A DNA stretch of 64,000 nt, taken from the NCBI RefSeq assembly GCF_900105215.1, contig NZ_FOIP01000001.1, positions 1 to 64,000 on the forward strand, given 5' to 3'. Both the position numbers and the translations under genes were made by a program. Positions 43,416 to 53,974 of this stretch are shown here, one piece after another. The stretch comes from Lacrimispora sphenoides. GTDB taxonomy: Bacteria > Bacillota > Clostridia > Lachnospirales > Lachnospiraceae. The notes under the pieces were generated by a model. That model was given only the letters and a program-made list of their open reading frames with translations. It had not been told where the DNA came from and made no database searches. Within the stretch, counting starts at the first letter, position 1. Every line of letters begins with the position of its first letter.

Positions 43416-44873
43416 CTAATCCCTTAAGCCGCCTGTGGTCACAATGACAACATCGGGCTTGGGTCTGGTTTTCTTTTTATTTTCCTTCTCCTGTTCCGTC
43501 TCTGCTGCTGTGCTTCCTTCCAGGCTCTTTTCTGTCCTTACTTCTTTGCTTTCCGTCTGTACCTCGGTTGGTACTTCAGTTGGTACCTCGGTCGGTACCT
43601 CAGTTGATGCGGAAGAGGTCATTTCCGTTTCTCTTATTCTGGCAAGCTTTTCTGCCTCTTCTTTCGCCGCCTCCCGGCTTAAGAAGCCATCCCAGGTATA
43701 CCGGTTGGATGCGCTCCAAAGAATCCACTCATCATAGCCTGCATCATAGACCGCCTGGATCTGGGCCCTTACTTCCTTAGCCCCGTAAGTAATATGGTGT
43801 TCCAGATAGGAAGCCGTAAAATCCTGGAGCCAGGGGCGGACAATGGCCTGTTGCTTCCCAGCCACTCTGGCAGTTTCCAGTTCCTTCCTGGACAGCTTTA
43901 AAGCGGCTCGTATGGTACGGTATGGCTCCATATCCGGATGATCGATTCCAAAGTTACCGTCACCGTAATGGGAAGGGTAAATCATGGGACAAATATAATC
44001 CAAGTGGCATGCCATCTCCTGATAGATCTGCCCTACTGCCTCTGCGTCCACCCTGCTTCCGATGATGGTGCCAAACACATCTGCTGAAACAAAAATATTG
44101 CGGGAAGACAGCTTGTCATATGCATACTGGATAAATTCCGTAATAATATCAGTTTTGGAACGGCCCCTGGTATCCTTTTCGTCAAATACCACCTGCTTCA
44201 TGGTGCTGTCCGTGGAAAAACGGATGTAGTCAAACTGGACTTCATCAAAACCAACCTTGGAAGCTTCGGTTCCCACCTCCACCAGATAATCCCATACCTC
44301 TGTCCGGTAAGGGTTCACCCAGGCCAGTCCCTTGTTATCCCGGTATAAACTTCCGTCCTTGTTCTTAAGTGCCCATTCCGGCTTTTTCTCGGCCAGATAA
44401 GGATCCCTGAACGCCACCACCCGGGCAATGGTATAAAGCCCCCTGGCCTTTAACTGAGCCATGAGACTGTCAATATCTTTGATGTACTTTTCTGTGGCAC
44501 CGATCTCATTAACCGTAGGTGCATCCGCCATGGCAAAGGTAATCCGTCCGTCATCATTCTTCACATCAATGACAACCGTATTAATCTCAGTACCCTGGAT
44601 CTTGTCCAATATTGCCTGGAGCCCTTCAGAGCCGGCCATATATCCGGAAATATAGATTCCCTTTACCTTTACCGGCTTCTTTCCCGGTTTTGCGGAAACT
44701 TCAACAGGAAGCTTCTCAGCCTCTGCCTCTGTGCTCTGCTCGGATTCCTCTGTACTCTGCTGAGATTCTTCTGTTTTGTTGTCTTTCTCTGGGGGGTCGG
44801 AAATTCCTTTGTACCTGCTGCATCCGGAGGTCACCAACGAGAATGCAATCACTGCCAAAAGCCATCTTTTCAT
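43416..44873 (-). CDS. DUF4015 putative glycoside hydrolase, lipoprotein
   Basis: This 485-residue protein begins with a lipoprotein signal (VTSGCS, Cys near 18). An acidic Ser/Glu linker and a TIM-barrel of the DUF4015 family follow, recognised by VKGIYISGYMAG near 70, VIDVKNDDGRITF near 95, DEVQFDYIRF near 210 and PMIYPSHYG near 290. The C-terminus is low complexity, with a repeated EVPT unit encoded by 12-bp repeats around 43560-43610, and a Lys-rich tail. It acts outside the membrane; the polysaccharide substrate is unknown. ATG 44873 follows AGGAGTATT. Confidence 0.85.
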   Translation of the reverse strand: MKRWLLAVIAFSLVTSGCSRYKGISDPPEKDNKTEESQQSTEESEQSTEAEAEKLPVEVSAKPGKKPVKVKGIYISGYMAGSEGLQAILDKIQGTEINTVVIDVKNDDGRITFAMADAPTVNEIGATEKYIKDIDSLMAQLKARGLYTIARVVAFRDPYLAEKKPEWALKNKDGSLYRDNKGLAWVNPYRTEVWDYLVEVGTEASKVGFDEVQFDYIRFSTDSTMKQVVFDEKDTRGRSKTDIITEFIQYAYDKLSSRNIFVSADVFGTIIGSRVDAEAVGQIYQEMACHLDYICPMIYPSHYGDGNFGIDHPDMEPYRTIRAALKLSRKELETARVAGKQQAIVRPWLQDFTASYLEHHITYGAKEVRAQIQAVYDAGYDEWILWSASNRYTWDGFLSREAAKEEAEKLARIRETEMTSSASTEVPTEVPTEVPTEVQTESKEVRTEKSLEGSTAAETEQEKENKKKTRPKPDVVIVTTGGLRD

Positions 44874-45073
44874 AATACTCCTGTTCACTTTCTTTATGGT
44901 TTCAGGTGTTGAATGTAATAAATATTTAACATTTTACCACAATTTGTAAAATTTTCCAATAAAAATTACATTTTCCGGATGCAGCCCTATTCTTTTAGCC
45001 TCTTATTTCATAAGCTATGTACTCTTTATCCAAATAATTCCCCACTTTTTCTTTGTATGATCTGCCTCTGTTT

Positions 45074-45640
45074 TCAGCCGTTCTGACTGCTCTCCCGGCA
45101 GAAACAGGAAAGCTCATGGTCATTGACCACACCAATTGCCTGAAGATAGGAATAGATGGTAACAGAACCTACAAAGGCCATTCCCCTCTTCTTTAAATCT
45201 TTCGAAACCTGGTCGGACAGCTCCGTTTTAACTGGGAAGTTGTCATCCTGATTGATAATGACTTCCCTGTTTGTGAATCCCCATAGATACTCGGAAAAAG
45301 AGCCGAACTCCCGCTGGATCTCCAGAAATGCACGGGAATTTTTTACTGCAGCTTCTATTTTTTTCCGGTTTCTTATAATGCCGGTATTCTCCATTAAGCT
45401 ATTTATTTTCTCCTCACCGTAGCATGCCACCTTTTCCACATCAAAGCCATCAAAGGCTTCCCGGAAGGATTCTCTCTTTCTCAGTATGGTGATCCAGGAA
45501 AGACCTGCCTGAAAGGTTTCCAAAAGGAACATCTCATAAAGCTTTTTATCATCATAAACAGGAACTCCCCACTCTTCGTCGTGATATTTCACATAAACCG
45601 GAGAGGATTCATCCACCCAAAAGCATCGTTTTTTCTCCAT
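45074..45640 (-). CDS. tag: DNA-3-methyladenine glycosylase I
   Basis: This 188-residue base-excision enzyme removes 3-methyladenine. The zinc ligands of the Tag family are present: Cys6 (RCFWV), His20 (KYHDEEWGVP), and the C-terminal NDHELSCFC. QAGLSWITILRKRE (about 45-58) and KKRGMAFVGSVTIYSYLQAIG near 152-172 (in two parts) match the family core. Its ATG follows the map stop codon directly, so translation is probably coupled. Confidence 0.94.
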   Translation of the reverse strand: MEKKRCFWVDESSPVYVKYHDEEWGVPVYDDKKLYEMFLLETFQAGLSWITILRKRESFREAFDGFDVEKVACYGEEKINSLMENTGIIRNRKKIEAAVKNSRAFLEIQREFGSFSEYLWGFTNREVIINQDDNFPVKTELSDQVSKDLKKRGMAFVGSVTIYSYLQAIGVVNDHELSCFCRESSQNG

Positions 45641-46513
45641 TTATCTTGCAAGCACCTCCGCTCCTTCTTCCGTGATCAAAACAGTATATTCCCACTGGGC
45701 AGACAGGCTTCCATCCTTTGTATAGATGGTCCAGCCGTCATTGTCATCCTGTACTACATCGGCTTTTCCGGCATTTACCATTGGCTCAATGGTAAATATC
45801 ATCCCTGGTACAAGAAGCATGTCGGTTCCCCTTGTGCCGATGTGGCTGACCCATGGCTCCTCATGGAAATCCACGCCCACGCCGTGTCCGCCGATTTCCC
45901 GCACTACCGTAAAGCCATTGGCATAGATATGTTCCGAAATAGCTGCTCCGATATCTCCCAGATGGCCCCATGCCCTGGCTTCCTTCACAGCCAGATCCAC
46001 ACTCTCCTTTGTGACACGGACAAGTCTTAATGCCTCATCCGACACATTGCCGACGCAGAACATTCTGGAGGCATCGGCGTAGAAACCGTCAACAATGGTG
46101 GTCGCATCCACATTGACAATATCCCCATCCTTTAAGATCCGGTTAGAATCCGGGATTCCGTGGCATACTACCTCATTGATGGATATGCACACACTTTTGG
46201 GATACCCCTCAAAATTAAGGGTAGCAGGGATTCCTCCCATTTTGATAGTATTCTCGTGTACCAGTGTATTGATATCTTCCGTACTGATGCCTGGCTTTAT
46301 CATCTCACCCACCAGATCAAGAATCCTGTTGTTTACAATTCCTGCACGGCGGACTCCTTCAATCTGAGCCGGCGTTTTTATCATATAGTGCTCTGGAACT
46401 TCATCTCCCATGACCGCATAGTTTTCAAGCTTTTGGTCAAAGGGCAGATGACAGTTTTTGTATTTTTTTCCGCTACCGCACCAGCATGCATCATTTCTTC
46501 CTATTTTAAACAT
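45641..46513 (-). CDS. map: Methionine aminopeptidase with SEC-C zinc motif
   Basis: This 290-residue enzyme removes N-terminal Met from new proteins. An N-terminal SEC-C motif (ACWCGSGKKYKNCH, about 9-22) precedes the pita-bread domain, with metal ligands expected in NVDATTIVDGFYAD, GGHGVGVDFHEEP, TIEPMV and the final SAQWEYTV Glu. ATG 46513 is chosen because AAGGAGG lies six bases upstream; the ATG at 46519 touches that site. SEC-C-bearing MetAPs (type Ic) are known in Gram-positives. Confidence 0.94.
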   Translation of the reverse strand: MFKIGRNDACWCGSGKKYKNCHLPFDQKLENYAVMGDEVPEHYMIKTPAQIEGVRRAGIVNNRILDLVGEMIKPGISTEDINTLVHENTIKMGGIPATLNFEGYPKSVCISINEVVCHGIPDSNRILKDGDIVNVDATTIVDGFYADASRMFCVGNVSDEALRLVRVTKESVDLAVKEARAWGHLGDIGAAISEHIYANGFTVVREIGGHGVGVDFHEEPWVSHIGTRGTDMLLVPGMIFTIEPMVNAGKADVVQDDNDGWTIYTKDGSLSAQWEYTVLITEEGAEVLAR

Positions 46514-46519
46514 TTCCAT

Positions 46520-46830
46520 CCTCCTTCTTACTACAACGTTTTAACACGTTTAAGGCCGGTTGTAAAGGGTTTCAGGAAAAAGAAGGGGATAGGAAAAAAT
46601 CCGTGGTAATTTCATAATTTATATGATACAATTTATAAGTACTATGGTCAAAAAGTTCGTGTATGCGTTATGGTTCAACCATGCCATTCTTAATTTGGCG
46701 GATAAAACATATTTCCGAAAGGTATATGTATTTGCCGCCAAATTATTCATGTTGGGCGTCTGCCCTCTGGAAATAATTACACAATTGTTTCTGCATGACT
46801 GAACTGTAAGCACACATCATGGAGGGACAA
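46520..46830 (+). promoter_or_regulatory. Structured leader region upstream of DUF1846 gene
   Basis: This 310-bp spacer holds a stem AATTTGGCGG/CCGCCAAATT (46692-46744) with an inner ACATAT/ATATGT pair, plus smaller stems TGGTT-CAACCA (near 46671) and GGGC-GTCT-GCCC (near 46755). A TACAAT-like -10 box lies near 46626. It may be a regulatory leader; no known riboswitch class is recognised. Confidence 0.4.
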
Positions 46831-48309
46831 ATGAAATTCGGATTTGATAACAATAAGTATTTAACCATGCAGTCAGAACACATCAGGGAACGGATCAGCC
46901 AGTTTGGCGACAAGCTTTATCTGGAATTCGGCGGCAAGCTGTTTGATGATTATCACGCTTCCAGGGTGCTCCCAGGGTTTGAACCTGACAGCAAGCTCCG
47001 CATGCTGATGCAGCTGTCAGACCAGGCAGAAATCGTGATCGCTATCAACGCTGCGGATATTGAGAAGAATAAAATCCGCCATGATCTGGGCATCACTTAT
47101 GATGTGGATGTCTTACGACTGATCCAGTCCTTTACGGATAAAGGGCTTTATGTGGGAAGCGTTGTTATCACACAGTATTCCGGCCAGAAGGCCGCTGACC
47201 TATTTAAAAGTAAGTTGGAGAAAATGGGAATTAAAGTATACCGCCACTATATCATTGACGGTTATCCAAGCAATGTTTCTCTTATTGTCAGCGACGAAGG
47301 ATATGGCAGGAATGATTATATAGAAACAACAAAGCCCCTTGTTATTATTACTGCACCAGGACCTGGAAGCGGAAAGATGGCAACCTGCTTATCCCAGCTT
47401 TACCACGAGAACAAGCGGGGGATCAAGGCAGGGTATGCGAAATTTGAGACATTCCCCATCTGGAATATCTCCTTAAAGCATCCGGTAAACTTAGCCTACG
47501 AGGCCGCTACCGCAGACTTAAACGATGTAAATATGATCGATCCTTTTCATCTGGAGGCCTATGGAAAGACCACCGTTAATTACAACCGTGATGTAGAGAT
47601 CTTTCCGGTATTAAGTGCTATCTTTGAGGGAATCTACGGAGAATGCCCTTATAAATCCCCCACTGACATGGGTGTAAATATGGTCGGCTTCTGCATGGTG
47701 GATGATGAAGTATGCAGGGAAGCTTCCTTGCAGGAAATCATCAGGCGTTATTACCAGGCCCTTTCCCGTCTGGCAAGGGATATGGGTTCCAAAGATGAGG
47801 TCTATAAAATCGAGCTTCTCATGAAGCAGGCAAAAATAACTGCTGACATGAGAAAGGTTGTGAATGCCGCCAACAAGCTGGCCGAAGTAAAAGGCTCTCC
47901 GGCTGCTGCCCTTGAATTAGAGGACGGAACCATTGTCACAGGAAAAACGACCAACTTATTAGGTGCATCTGCTGCTCTCCTATTAAATACAGTCAAGGTT
48001 TTAGGAGATATTCCTCATGACATCCATCTGATTTCTCCATCTGCCATTGAACCGATTCAGAAATTAAAGATCAACTATCTGGGCAGCAAAAATCCCAGAC
48101 TCCATACGGATGAGGTTCTAATTGCGTTGTCCGCCAGTGCTGCAACCGATCCCAATGCTCAGATTGCCCTGGAACAGCTTCCGAAATTAAAGGGGTGTGA
48201 CGCCCATACTTCGGTACTGCTTTCCGATGTGGATGTTAAGGTGTTTAAGAAATTGGGTGTAAATCTGACCTGTGAACCTATTTATGAAGAGAAGAAAATC
48301 TACCATTAA
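46831..48309 (+). CDS. DUF1846-family protein
   Basis: This 492-residue protein is typical of the DUF1846 family: opening FGFDNNKYLTMQSEHIRERI, then a nucleotide-binding-like TAPGPGSGKMATCLSQLYH near 175-193, and a conserved C-terminal half with GVNMVGFCMVDDEVC and SASAATDPNAQIAL. Structures of the family show two alpha/beta domains, but no activity is firmly assigned. GGAGGGACAA precedes ATG 46831. It is transcribed alone, opposite to the map-tag row. Confidence 0.88.
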   Translation: MKFGFDNNKYLTMQSEHIRERISQFGDKLYLEFGGKLFDDYHASRVLPGFEPDSKLRMLMQLSDQAEIVIAINAADIEKNKIRHDLGITYDVDVLRLIQSFTDKGLYVGSVVITQYSGQKAADLFKSKLEKMGIKVYRHYIIDGYPSNVSLIVSDEGYGRNDYIETTKPLVIITAPGPGSGKMATCLSQLYHENKRGIKAGYAKFETFPIWNISLKHPVNLAYEAATADLNDVNMIDPFHLEAYGKTTVNYNRDVEIFPVLSAIFEGIYGECPYKSPTDMGVNMVGFCMVDDEVCREASLQEIIRRYYQALSRLARDMGSKDEVYKIELLMKQAKITADMRKVVNAANKLAEVKGSPAAALELEDGTIVTGKTTNLLGASAALLLNTVKVLGDIPHDIHLISPSAIEPIQKLKINYLGSKNPRLHTDEVLIALSASAATDPNAQIALEQLPKLKGCDAHTSVLLSDVDVKVFKKLGVNLTCEPIYEEKKIYH

Positions 48310-48331
48310 TTAGGAAGATAACTTCCTATTG

Positions 48332-48362
48332 AAAAAGCAAGGATTCCATATCCTTGCTTTTT
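48332..48362. terminator. Bidirectional terminator
   Basis: AAAAAGCAAGGA and TCCTTGCTTTTT form a 12-bp stem with A and T runs on both sides, between the DUF1846 gene and the convergent broken phosphotransferase gene. Confidence 0.85.
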
Positions 48363-48372
48363 CGATGTAAGT

Positions 48373-49394
48373 CTATCTGCTTTTTATGTTTTTACTTTTA
48401 TACTGGTTAATATTGTTTAGAATTTCATCTCTTACCTTTGCATAATAAACAACATGTTCTATAGTCTCTTTTACTTCATTTATTCCTAAGTCCTGTTCTT
48501 CTTTTGTGTCGCATTCAATCATTAATGCCCTTTTTATATTAAATTCTAACCATTCAAGTCTTCCAAAATTACAATAATAAACAGTTTCCCAATCAATATT
48601 GGTATCTAGTGTTGTATTCCTAAAATAAGAATTGAAAAAGGAATTAAACAAATCGTAATGGATATTACATTTTTCATAACCAGACCAGCATAATGCAAGC
48701 TCAAACAATTCTAAATATGGATTAGAATATCCCAGGCACTCTAAATCAATTATTTTATAATCGTCTTTTATCCATAATACATTTTTACTATCCATATCAT
48801 TGTGACAGATACTTAATACCTTAGGCATACTTTTTATTGCCTTATTACCACAATTCATACTTTCATTTAAAATTTCAACTTTATCTTGCAGCAAAACATA
48901 GATTGGTGAATTTACTTTCTTTGCTGACTCAATATATTTATTAAAATCCACTCCACATGAATTTCATTCCTTATAAATTCATTATTCTTTAAATCGATAT
49001 TGTGGATATTGGATAAAGCTTCTCCTATTTTATTACAATTAATTTCTTTTATCTCATTATTTTTTAATGATTTTCCATCATACCAATTATATACATAAAA
49101 ATATTGTCCGTTTAATTCCTGCATTTTCTTTTTGTTATAAATCAAAGAGTATATTGCCGGAATATTATTTTGTTTTAATTTTTCTTCAATAATATCCGCT
49201 TGATTATAGTTATTCATAGCGGTAGCTCTGCTCATAATGTTAGGATTTAATAAATTGATGATATAGTTTCCCTTATCAGTGCTAATTTTGTACATCTTAT
49301 GTGTAAGACCACCTGTAACCTTTTCAGGTTCCGAAATCATTTTACCCATGTTAAAACTTATTAAAATCGTTTCAAAGAATTCTTTTAAATTCAT
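48373..49394 (-). pseudogene. Frameshifted APH/choline-kinase-like phosphotransferase
   Basis: Two overlapping minus-strand frames (48912-49394 and 48373-48951) join into one protein of about 340 residues. The N-terminal half has the kinase lobe (GGLTHKMYKISTDKGNYIINLL, in parts). The C-terminal half has the catalytic ICHNDMDSKNVLW (Asp and Asn of the HxDxxxxN loop) and IIDLE. The break is near 48945, where HVEW in one frame continues as DFNKYIESAKK in the other, consistent with a one-base indel. GAGGAATATTCGC precedes ATG 49394. Either a broken gene or a sequencing error. Confidence 0.7.
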
Positions 49395-49492
49395 GCGAAT
49401 ATTCCTCTTATAAAGATTGTACCTTGCAGTTGATAGGGTCACCATACATGGAGTCAGATAACCGGCAAATGAAACCATTATTGAATCTTCTC

Positions 49493-50135
49493 TTACGGCT
49501 CAAATTTACATACATTTCCCTCTTTTATAACAAATGAAATCTTCTCCATGCTTGTAATATCATACCATGGGCTTACTTCTGCAGCAACTACATCCGCAAA
49601 GGATCCCGGCTTTATGCAGCCTGCCTTTCCTGAAAAGCCCATCATCTTTGCAGGAGTTATCGTTGCGGACAACAGTCGTTCCTTAGCGTTGAAATCCCCA
49701 TATTTCTGCGCAAATTCTTCCACCTCTTTCTATGACTATTGTTATAGGTTCCGTCATCCGTGCCAACAGCAATCTTCACACCTGCCTTCCGGCACTTTTT
49801 CAATTCTCTCCATGACGCACTACGCACATCATGGCTTTTTCCATTTCTCCTTAGTCAATCCGCCAGCTGATCCCATCTCGATGATTTTGGTTGCTGCAAT
49901 AATCGTTGGTACCAGATAAAACCATGCTTCACCAACATTTCAATGCACTCATCAGCCATCATCATGCCGTGCTCGATGGAGGTGATTCCGCGGCGAATCG
50001 CCATCTTTATCCCATCTGTCACATAGGCATGGGCGGTTGAAATGCGCCCTTTACTATTTGCCACTGTGGAATGGCTCTTATCTGCAATGCTCCAGATCAG
50101 TCATATCAAATCTCGTGAAGCACTTCTTCCCGCAT
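49493..50135 (-). pseudogene. Decayed amidohydrolase (5' truncated, several frameshifts)
   Basis: Pieces of an imidazolonepropionase-like amidohydrolase lie in different frames. In order they are REEVLHEI (near 50120), AHAYVTDGIKMAIRRGITSIEHGMM near 49900-50050 (metal-site His residues), KCRKAGVKIAVGTDDG near 49760, and the C-terminal PAKMMGFSGKAGCIKPGSFADVV at 49493-49720. The N-terminal third with the first HxH motif is gone. It cannot yield a working enzyme. Confidence 0.75.
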
Positions 50136-50337
50136 TTCATAGAAAAAATTGATTCCAACCAATTAGTCTACTAAGATTATCAAACATTTAGCAAAAAAAT
50201 GATGCTAAAAACGTATTCTTCATATATTCCCGACTTAATCAATGTTGGTCTACTTAATTAACAGAAGTCATAAAACCTTGTCCTTTAGCTGGATTTACTC
50301 CTGAGTTTATGATGGAAGGTCTTTAACTTATAGTCTG

Positions 50338-50365
50338 ACAAACTTGTCTTTCAACTCATATGATA
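50338..50365 (+). promoter_or_regulatory. Possible sigma-K-type promoter of collagen-like gene
   Basis: CATATGATA (50357-50365) fits the CATAnnnTA -10 of sigma-K, and AC (50338-50339) lies 17 bp upstream. No sigma-A pair is obvious in 50136-50467, which otherwise holds no gene. Confidence 0.4.
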
Positions 50366-50467
50366 CATTATAAAGCGGTGAAAAACCCTTTATATTATGA
50401 TTTTAGCCTTGTTAAAGAAGGTTTAAGAAAGTACTCGCAAATCACACCTTAACAGAAGGGAGTTATA

Positions 50468-53317
50468 ATGAATAACTGTAGAAATAGCGACGATTTTTGT
50501 TGTTTTGATAGATGCTGTTGTTGCAGACCTAAATGCCGCCAGGGCCCGACTGGACCGACTGGACCGACTGGGCCTACCGGACCGACTGGACCTAGAGGCT
50601 TACAGGGACCGACTGGACCTAGAGGCTTACAGGGACCGACTGGACCTACTGGACCGACCGGCGCTCAGGGGCCGACTGGACCGACCGGGGCTACTGGCGC
50701 CCAGGGACCGACTGGACCGACCGGGGCTACTGGACCGACTGGACCTCAAGGACCGACTGGACCGACTGGCGCTACCGGTGCCCAGGGACCGACTGGACCG
50801 ACCGGACCGACCGGGGCTACTGGCGCTCAGGGACCTATTGGACCGACCGGGGCTACTGGCGCCCAGGGACCAACTGGACCGACTGGCGCTACCGGTGCCC
50901 AGGGACCGACTGGACCTACTGGACCTCAGGGACCTACTGGACCGACCGGGGCTACCGGCGCTCAGGGACCTACTGGACCTACCGGGGCTACTGGCGCCCA
51001 GGGACCTACTGGACCTACCGGGGCTACTGGCGCTCAGGGACCTACCGGACCTACCGGGGCTACTGGCGCCCAGGGACCTACTGGACCTCAGGGACCTACT
51101 GGACCGACCGGCACTACTGGCGCCCAAGGACCGACTGGACCTACTGGACCTCAGGGACCTACTGGACCGACTGGCGCTACCGGTGCCCAGGGACCTACTG
51201 GACCTACTGGGGCTACCGGTGCCCAGGGACCTACTGGACCGACCGGGGCTACTGGCGCTCAGGGACCTACTGGACCGACCGGGGCTACTGGCGCCCAGGG
51301 ACCTACTGGACCGACAGGGGCTACTGGCACCCAGGGACCTACTGGACCTACTGGACCTCAGGGACCTACTGGACCGACCGGGGCTACTGGCGCTCAGGGA
51401 CCTACTGGACCGACCGGAGCTACTGGCGCCCAGGGACCTACTGGACCTACTGGCGCGACTGGACCTCAGGGACCTACTGGACCTACTGGCGCTACCGGCG
51501 CTCAGGGACCGACCGGACCGACCGGGGCTACCGGCACTCAGGGTCCGACTGGACCTACTGGTGTCCAAGGACCGACTGGACCTCAGGGGCCTCAGGGACC
51601 ACAAGGTATTGAAGGATCTGTTGGACCTACTGGACCTATTGGATCTACCGGACCTACCGGGCCTACTGGGCCTACTGGCTCTACCGGCGCTACTGGTGCC
51701 CAGGGACCGACTGGACCGACTGGACCACAGGGACCACAAGGACCACAAGGTATTGAAGGACCTGTAGGACCTACCGGACCTACTGGTGCTACTGGTGCCC
51801 AAGGACCTACTGGACCTACTGGTGCTACTGGTACCCAAGGACCTACTGGACCTACTGGTGCTACTGGTACCCAGGGACCGACTGGACCTACTGGTGCTAC
51901 TGGTACCCAGGGACCTACTGGACCTACTGGTGCAACCGGACCTACCGGACCGACTGGCCCTACTGGCGCTACTGGTGCCCAGGGACCTACTGGACCTCAG
52001 GGACCTCAGGGACCACAAGGTATTGAAGGACCTGTTGGACCTACTGGACCGACTGGTGCTACCGGTGCCCAAGGACCTACCGGGCCTACTGGCTCTACCG
52101 GCGCTACTGGTGCCCAGGGACCTACTGGACCTACTGGACCACAGGGACCTCAGGGACCACAAGGTATTGAAGGACCTGTTGGACCTACCGGACCTACTGG
52201 TGCTACAGGGGCCCAAGGACCTACCGGGCCTACTGGACCTACTGGCGCTACTGGTGCCCAGGGACCTACCGGACCTACCGGACCTCAGGGACCTCTGGGG
52301 CCACAAGGTATTGAAGGACCTGTTGGACCTACTGGACCTACTGGTGCTACAGGGGCTCAAGGACCTACCGGGCCTACTGGCTCTACCGGCGCTACTGGTG
52401 CCCAGGGACCGACTGGCCCTACTGGACCACAAGGGCCTCAGGGACCACAAGGTATTGAAGGACCTGTTGGACCTACCGGACCTACTGGTGCTACAGGGGC
52501 CCAAGGACCTACTGGACCTACTGGCTCTACCGGCGCTACTGGTGCCCAGGGACCTACCGGACCTACTGGACCTCAGGGACCTCTGGGACCACAAGGTATC
52601 GAAGGACCTGTTGGACCTACCGGACCGACTGGTGCCCAAGGACCGACTGGACCGACTGGCTCTACCGGTACTACTGGTGCCCAGGGACCGACTGGACCGA
52701 CTGGACCTCAAGGACCTCAGGGACCACAAGGAATTGAAGGATCTGTTGGACCCACTGGACCTACTGGGCCTACTGGCTCTACTGGACCGACTGGGCCTCA
52801 GGGATCAGAAGGACCTCAGGGACCACAAGGAATTGAGGGACCTGTTGGACCTACAGGACCGACTGGATCTACAGGACCGACTGGACCTACTGGGCCAACC
52901 GGCGCCAGCGGCGCCATTCCAACCGCGTTTTTTAATGCCAATCTCTCCGCTTCCGGAAGCTTTATTGATGTGCCGGTGGAGAATGTCATTTATCATTTAC
53001 AATTTAGCACTGCCACGCAGTTGACGTTATTTTTAATGCCAGCCACTGTACCTGTACTAATAGATTTGAAACGTTCCAGCCAATTTGACACAACTGGAGT
53101 TGATGCGTTTACCAGAGATAATTTTACGCTTTCAGCTAGCTTAGATATTGATACCATCGTGTTCAATTCGTCCAGGGAAATGCATAGAACCTGGCTGCGG
53201 CAGCAGAATCCTGTTACCGGCTTATGGTCCTTGCACGAAATAGACCTTTTCGCTTCCAATGGCAGCGCTAGAGTCACCATTTGGATATACCAAATCTTCA
53301 CGAATGTAAGCCTTTGA
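50468..53317 (+). CDS. Collagen-like repeat surface protein (BclA-like)
   Basis: This 949-residue protein has three parts: a Cys-rich head of about 24 residues ([14 protein letters not shown]), about 780 residues of Gly-X-Y triplets, and a globular tail of about 140 residues (from [15 protein letters not shown]). The triplets are mostly GPT, GAT, GAQ and GPQ, with a [13 protein letters not shown] block recurring about ten times. The triplets should form a triple helix and the tail a trimer, as in exosporium BclA proteins of Bacillus and Clostridioides. There is no signal peptide, which fits delivery from the mother cell. AGAAGGGAG precedes ATG 50468. The DNA repeats will be prone to length change. 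Confidence 0.85.
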   Translation: MNNCRNSDDFCCFDRCCCCRPKCRQGPTGPTGPTGPTGPTGPRGLQGPTGPRGLQGPTGPTGPTGAQGPTGPTGATGAQGPTGPTGATGPTGPQGPTGPTGATGAQGPTGPTGPTGATGAQGPIGPTGATGAQGPTGPTGATGAQGPTGPTGPQGPTGPTGATGAQGPTGPTGATGAQGPTGPTGATGAQGPTGPTGATGAQGPTGPQGPTGPTGTTGAQGPTGPTGPQGPTGPTGATGAQGPTGPTGATGAQGPTGPTGATGAQGPTGPTGATGAQGPTGPTGATGTQGPTGPTGPQGPTGPTGATGAQGPTGPTGATGAQGPTGPTGATGPQGPTGPTGATGAQGPTGPTGATGTQGPTGPTGVQGPTGPQGPQGPQGIEGSVGPTGPIGSTGPTGPTGPTGSTGATGAQGPTGPTGPQGPQGPQGIEGPVGPTGPTGATGAQGPTGPTGATGTQGPTGPTGATGTQGPTGPTGATGTQGPTGPTGATGPTGPTGPTGATGAQGPTGPQGPQGPQGIEGPVGPTGPTGATGAQGPTGPTGSTGATGAQGPTGPTGPQGPQGPQGIEGPVGPTGPTGATGAQGPTGPTGPTGATGAQGPTGPTGPQGPLGPQGIEGPVGPTGPTGATGAQGPTGPTGSTGATGAQGPTGPTGPQGPQGPQGIEGPVGPTGPTGATGAQGPTGPTGSTGATGAQGPTGPTGPQGPLGPQGIEGPVGPTGPTGAQGPTGPTGSTGTTGAQGPTGPTGPQGPQGPQGIEGSVGPTGPTGPTGSTGPTGPQGSEGPQGPQGIEGPVGPTGPTGSTGPTGPTGPTGASGAIPTAFFNANLSASGSFIDVPVENVIYHLQFSTATQLTLFLMPATVPVLIDLKRSSQFDTTGVDAFTRDNFTLSASLDIDTIVFNSSREMHRTWLRQQNPVTGLWSLHEIDLFASNGSARVTIWIYQIFTNVSL

Positions 53318-53974
53318 TAAAGATTATTAGGTATGCTTAATTATTAATGGTCCCATTACCCCAGCAGTACAGTCTGGGATTTATAACCATCGGTGGCACT
53401 CAGGCGCAAAGCTTGCCTTTCTTCTATTCAGGAGGCCTGTTTATTCAGTAAAAAAGTCAAACGGAAGGAATATACCCTTATTTAATAATAGTAAAAGTCT
53501 CCATCACCCATAAACGGTTGGTAAAACGAATGGTAATAAGCCTTTATAGTCAGGCCAGCATTTTTAGATGCTGGCCTTCACTTTGTTCAAACCAGTATAC
53601 TTTTGACTCGCTGAAGCTTCCGAAAGCACATCTATTGTTTTTACCCTTGAAATTTCTTATTATGATACTTAATTTAAATTACTTGTTGAAATATCTTCTC
53701 CTTTTTAAATTCCCAGGGACTCATTACTGGCAGCCGCTGCAAACGCATCTTAGTGTCAAACTGCTTATGGCGGCGCCTTAACGACCAGCCATTCCCTTTG
53801 ATTGAATGATAAGTTTCAAAAAGACAGAACGACGGCGGGGACAGAGCTTAATCCTGTTCCCTATTATCGACAGCGCAATGTGGACAAGATATTAGGGTCA
53901 ATTTACTTTTTAGTCCTTTCATTCTTTTCATAGCCTTCTCATAATCTTCTCATTTTACGGCTTTCTAAACAAAC
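53318..53974. other. 657-bp intergenic region without a clear gene
   Basis: It holds a perfect stem AGGCCAGCAT/ATGCTGGCCT (53552-53577), which could end collagen-like transcription although no T run follows. A stem GGGGACAG/CTGTTCCC lies at 53837-53861 around AGCTTAATC, resembling the GGGACAG-TTAATC-CTGTCCC repeats linked to REP-type transposases. No convincing ORF was seen. Confidence 0.5.
53837..53861. repeat. REP/MITE-like hairpin remnant
   Basis: GGGGACAG pairs with CTGTTCCC (one wobble) around AGCTTAATC. Similar GGGACAG stems are found as small mobile repeats in Firmicutes. Only one copy was noticed here. Confidence 0.35.

Noticed and set aside
50627..52729. 700-residue open frame on the minus strand opposite the collagen-like gene, and 400-residue plus frames in another phase
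   Set aside because: They are by-products of the periodic Gly-X-Y codons, which avoid stops in all frames. They consist only of Ser/Arg or Leu/Asp repeats and lack ribosome sites.
50540..52900. Repeats that might look like a CRISPR or satellite array
   Set aside because: The period is 9 bp multiples in frame with a long ORF and encodes Gly-X-Y triplets; no repeat-spacer structure.
53518..53781. 87-residue plus frame after the collagen-like gene
   Set aside because: No ribosome site, spans the perfect 53552-53577 hairpin, and resembles no family.
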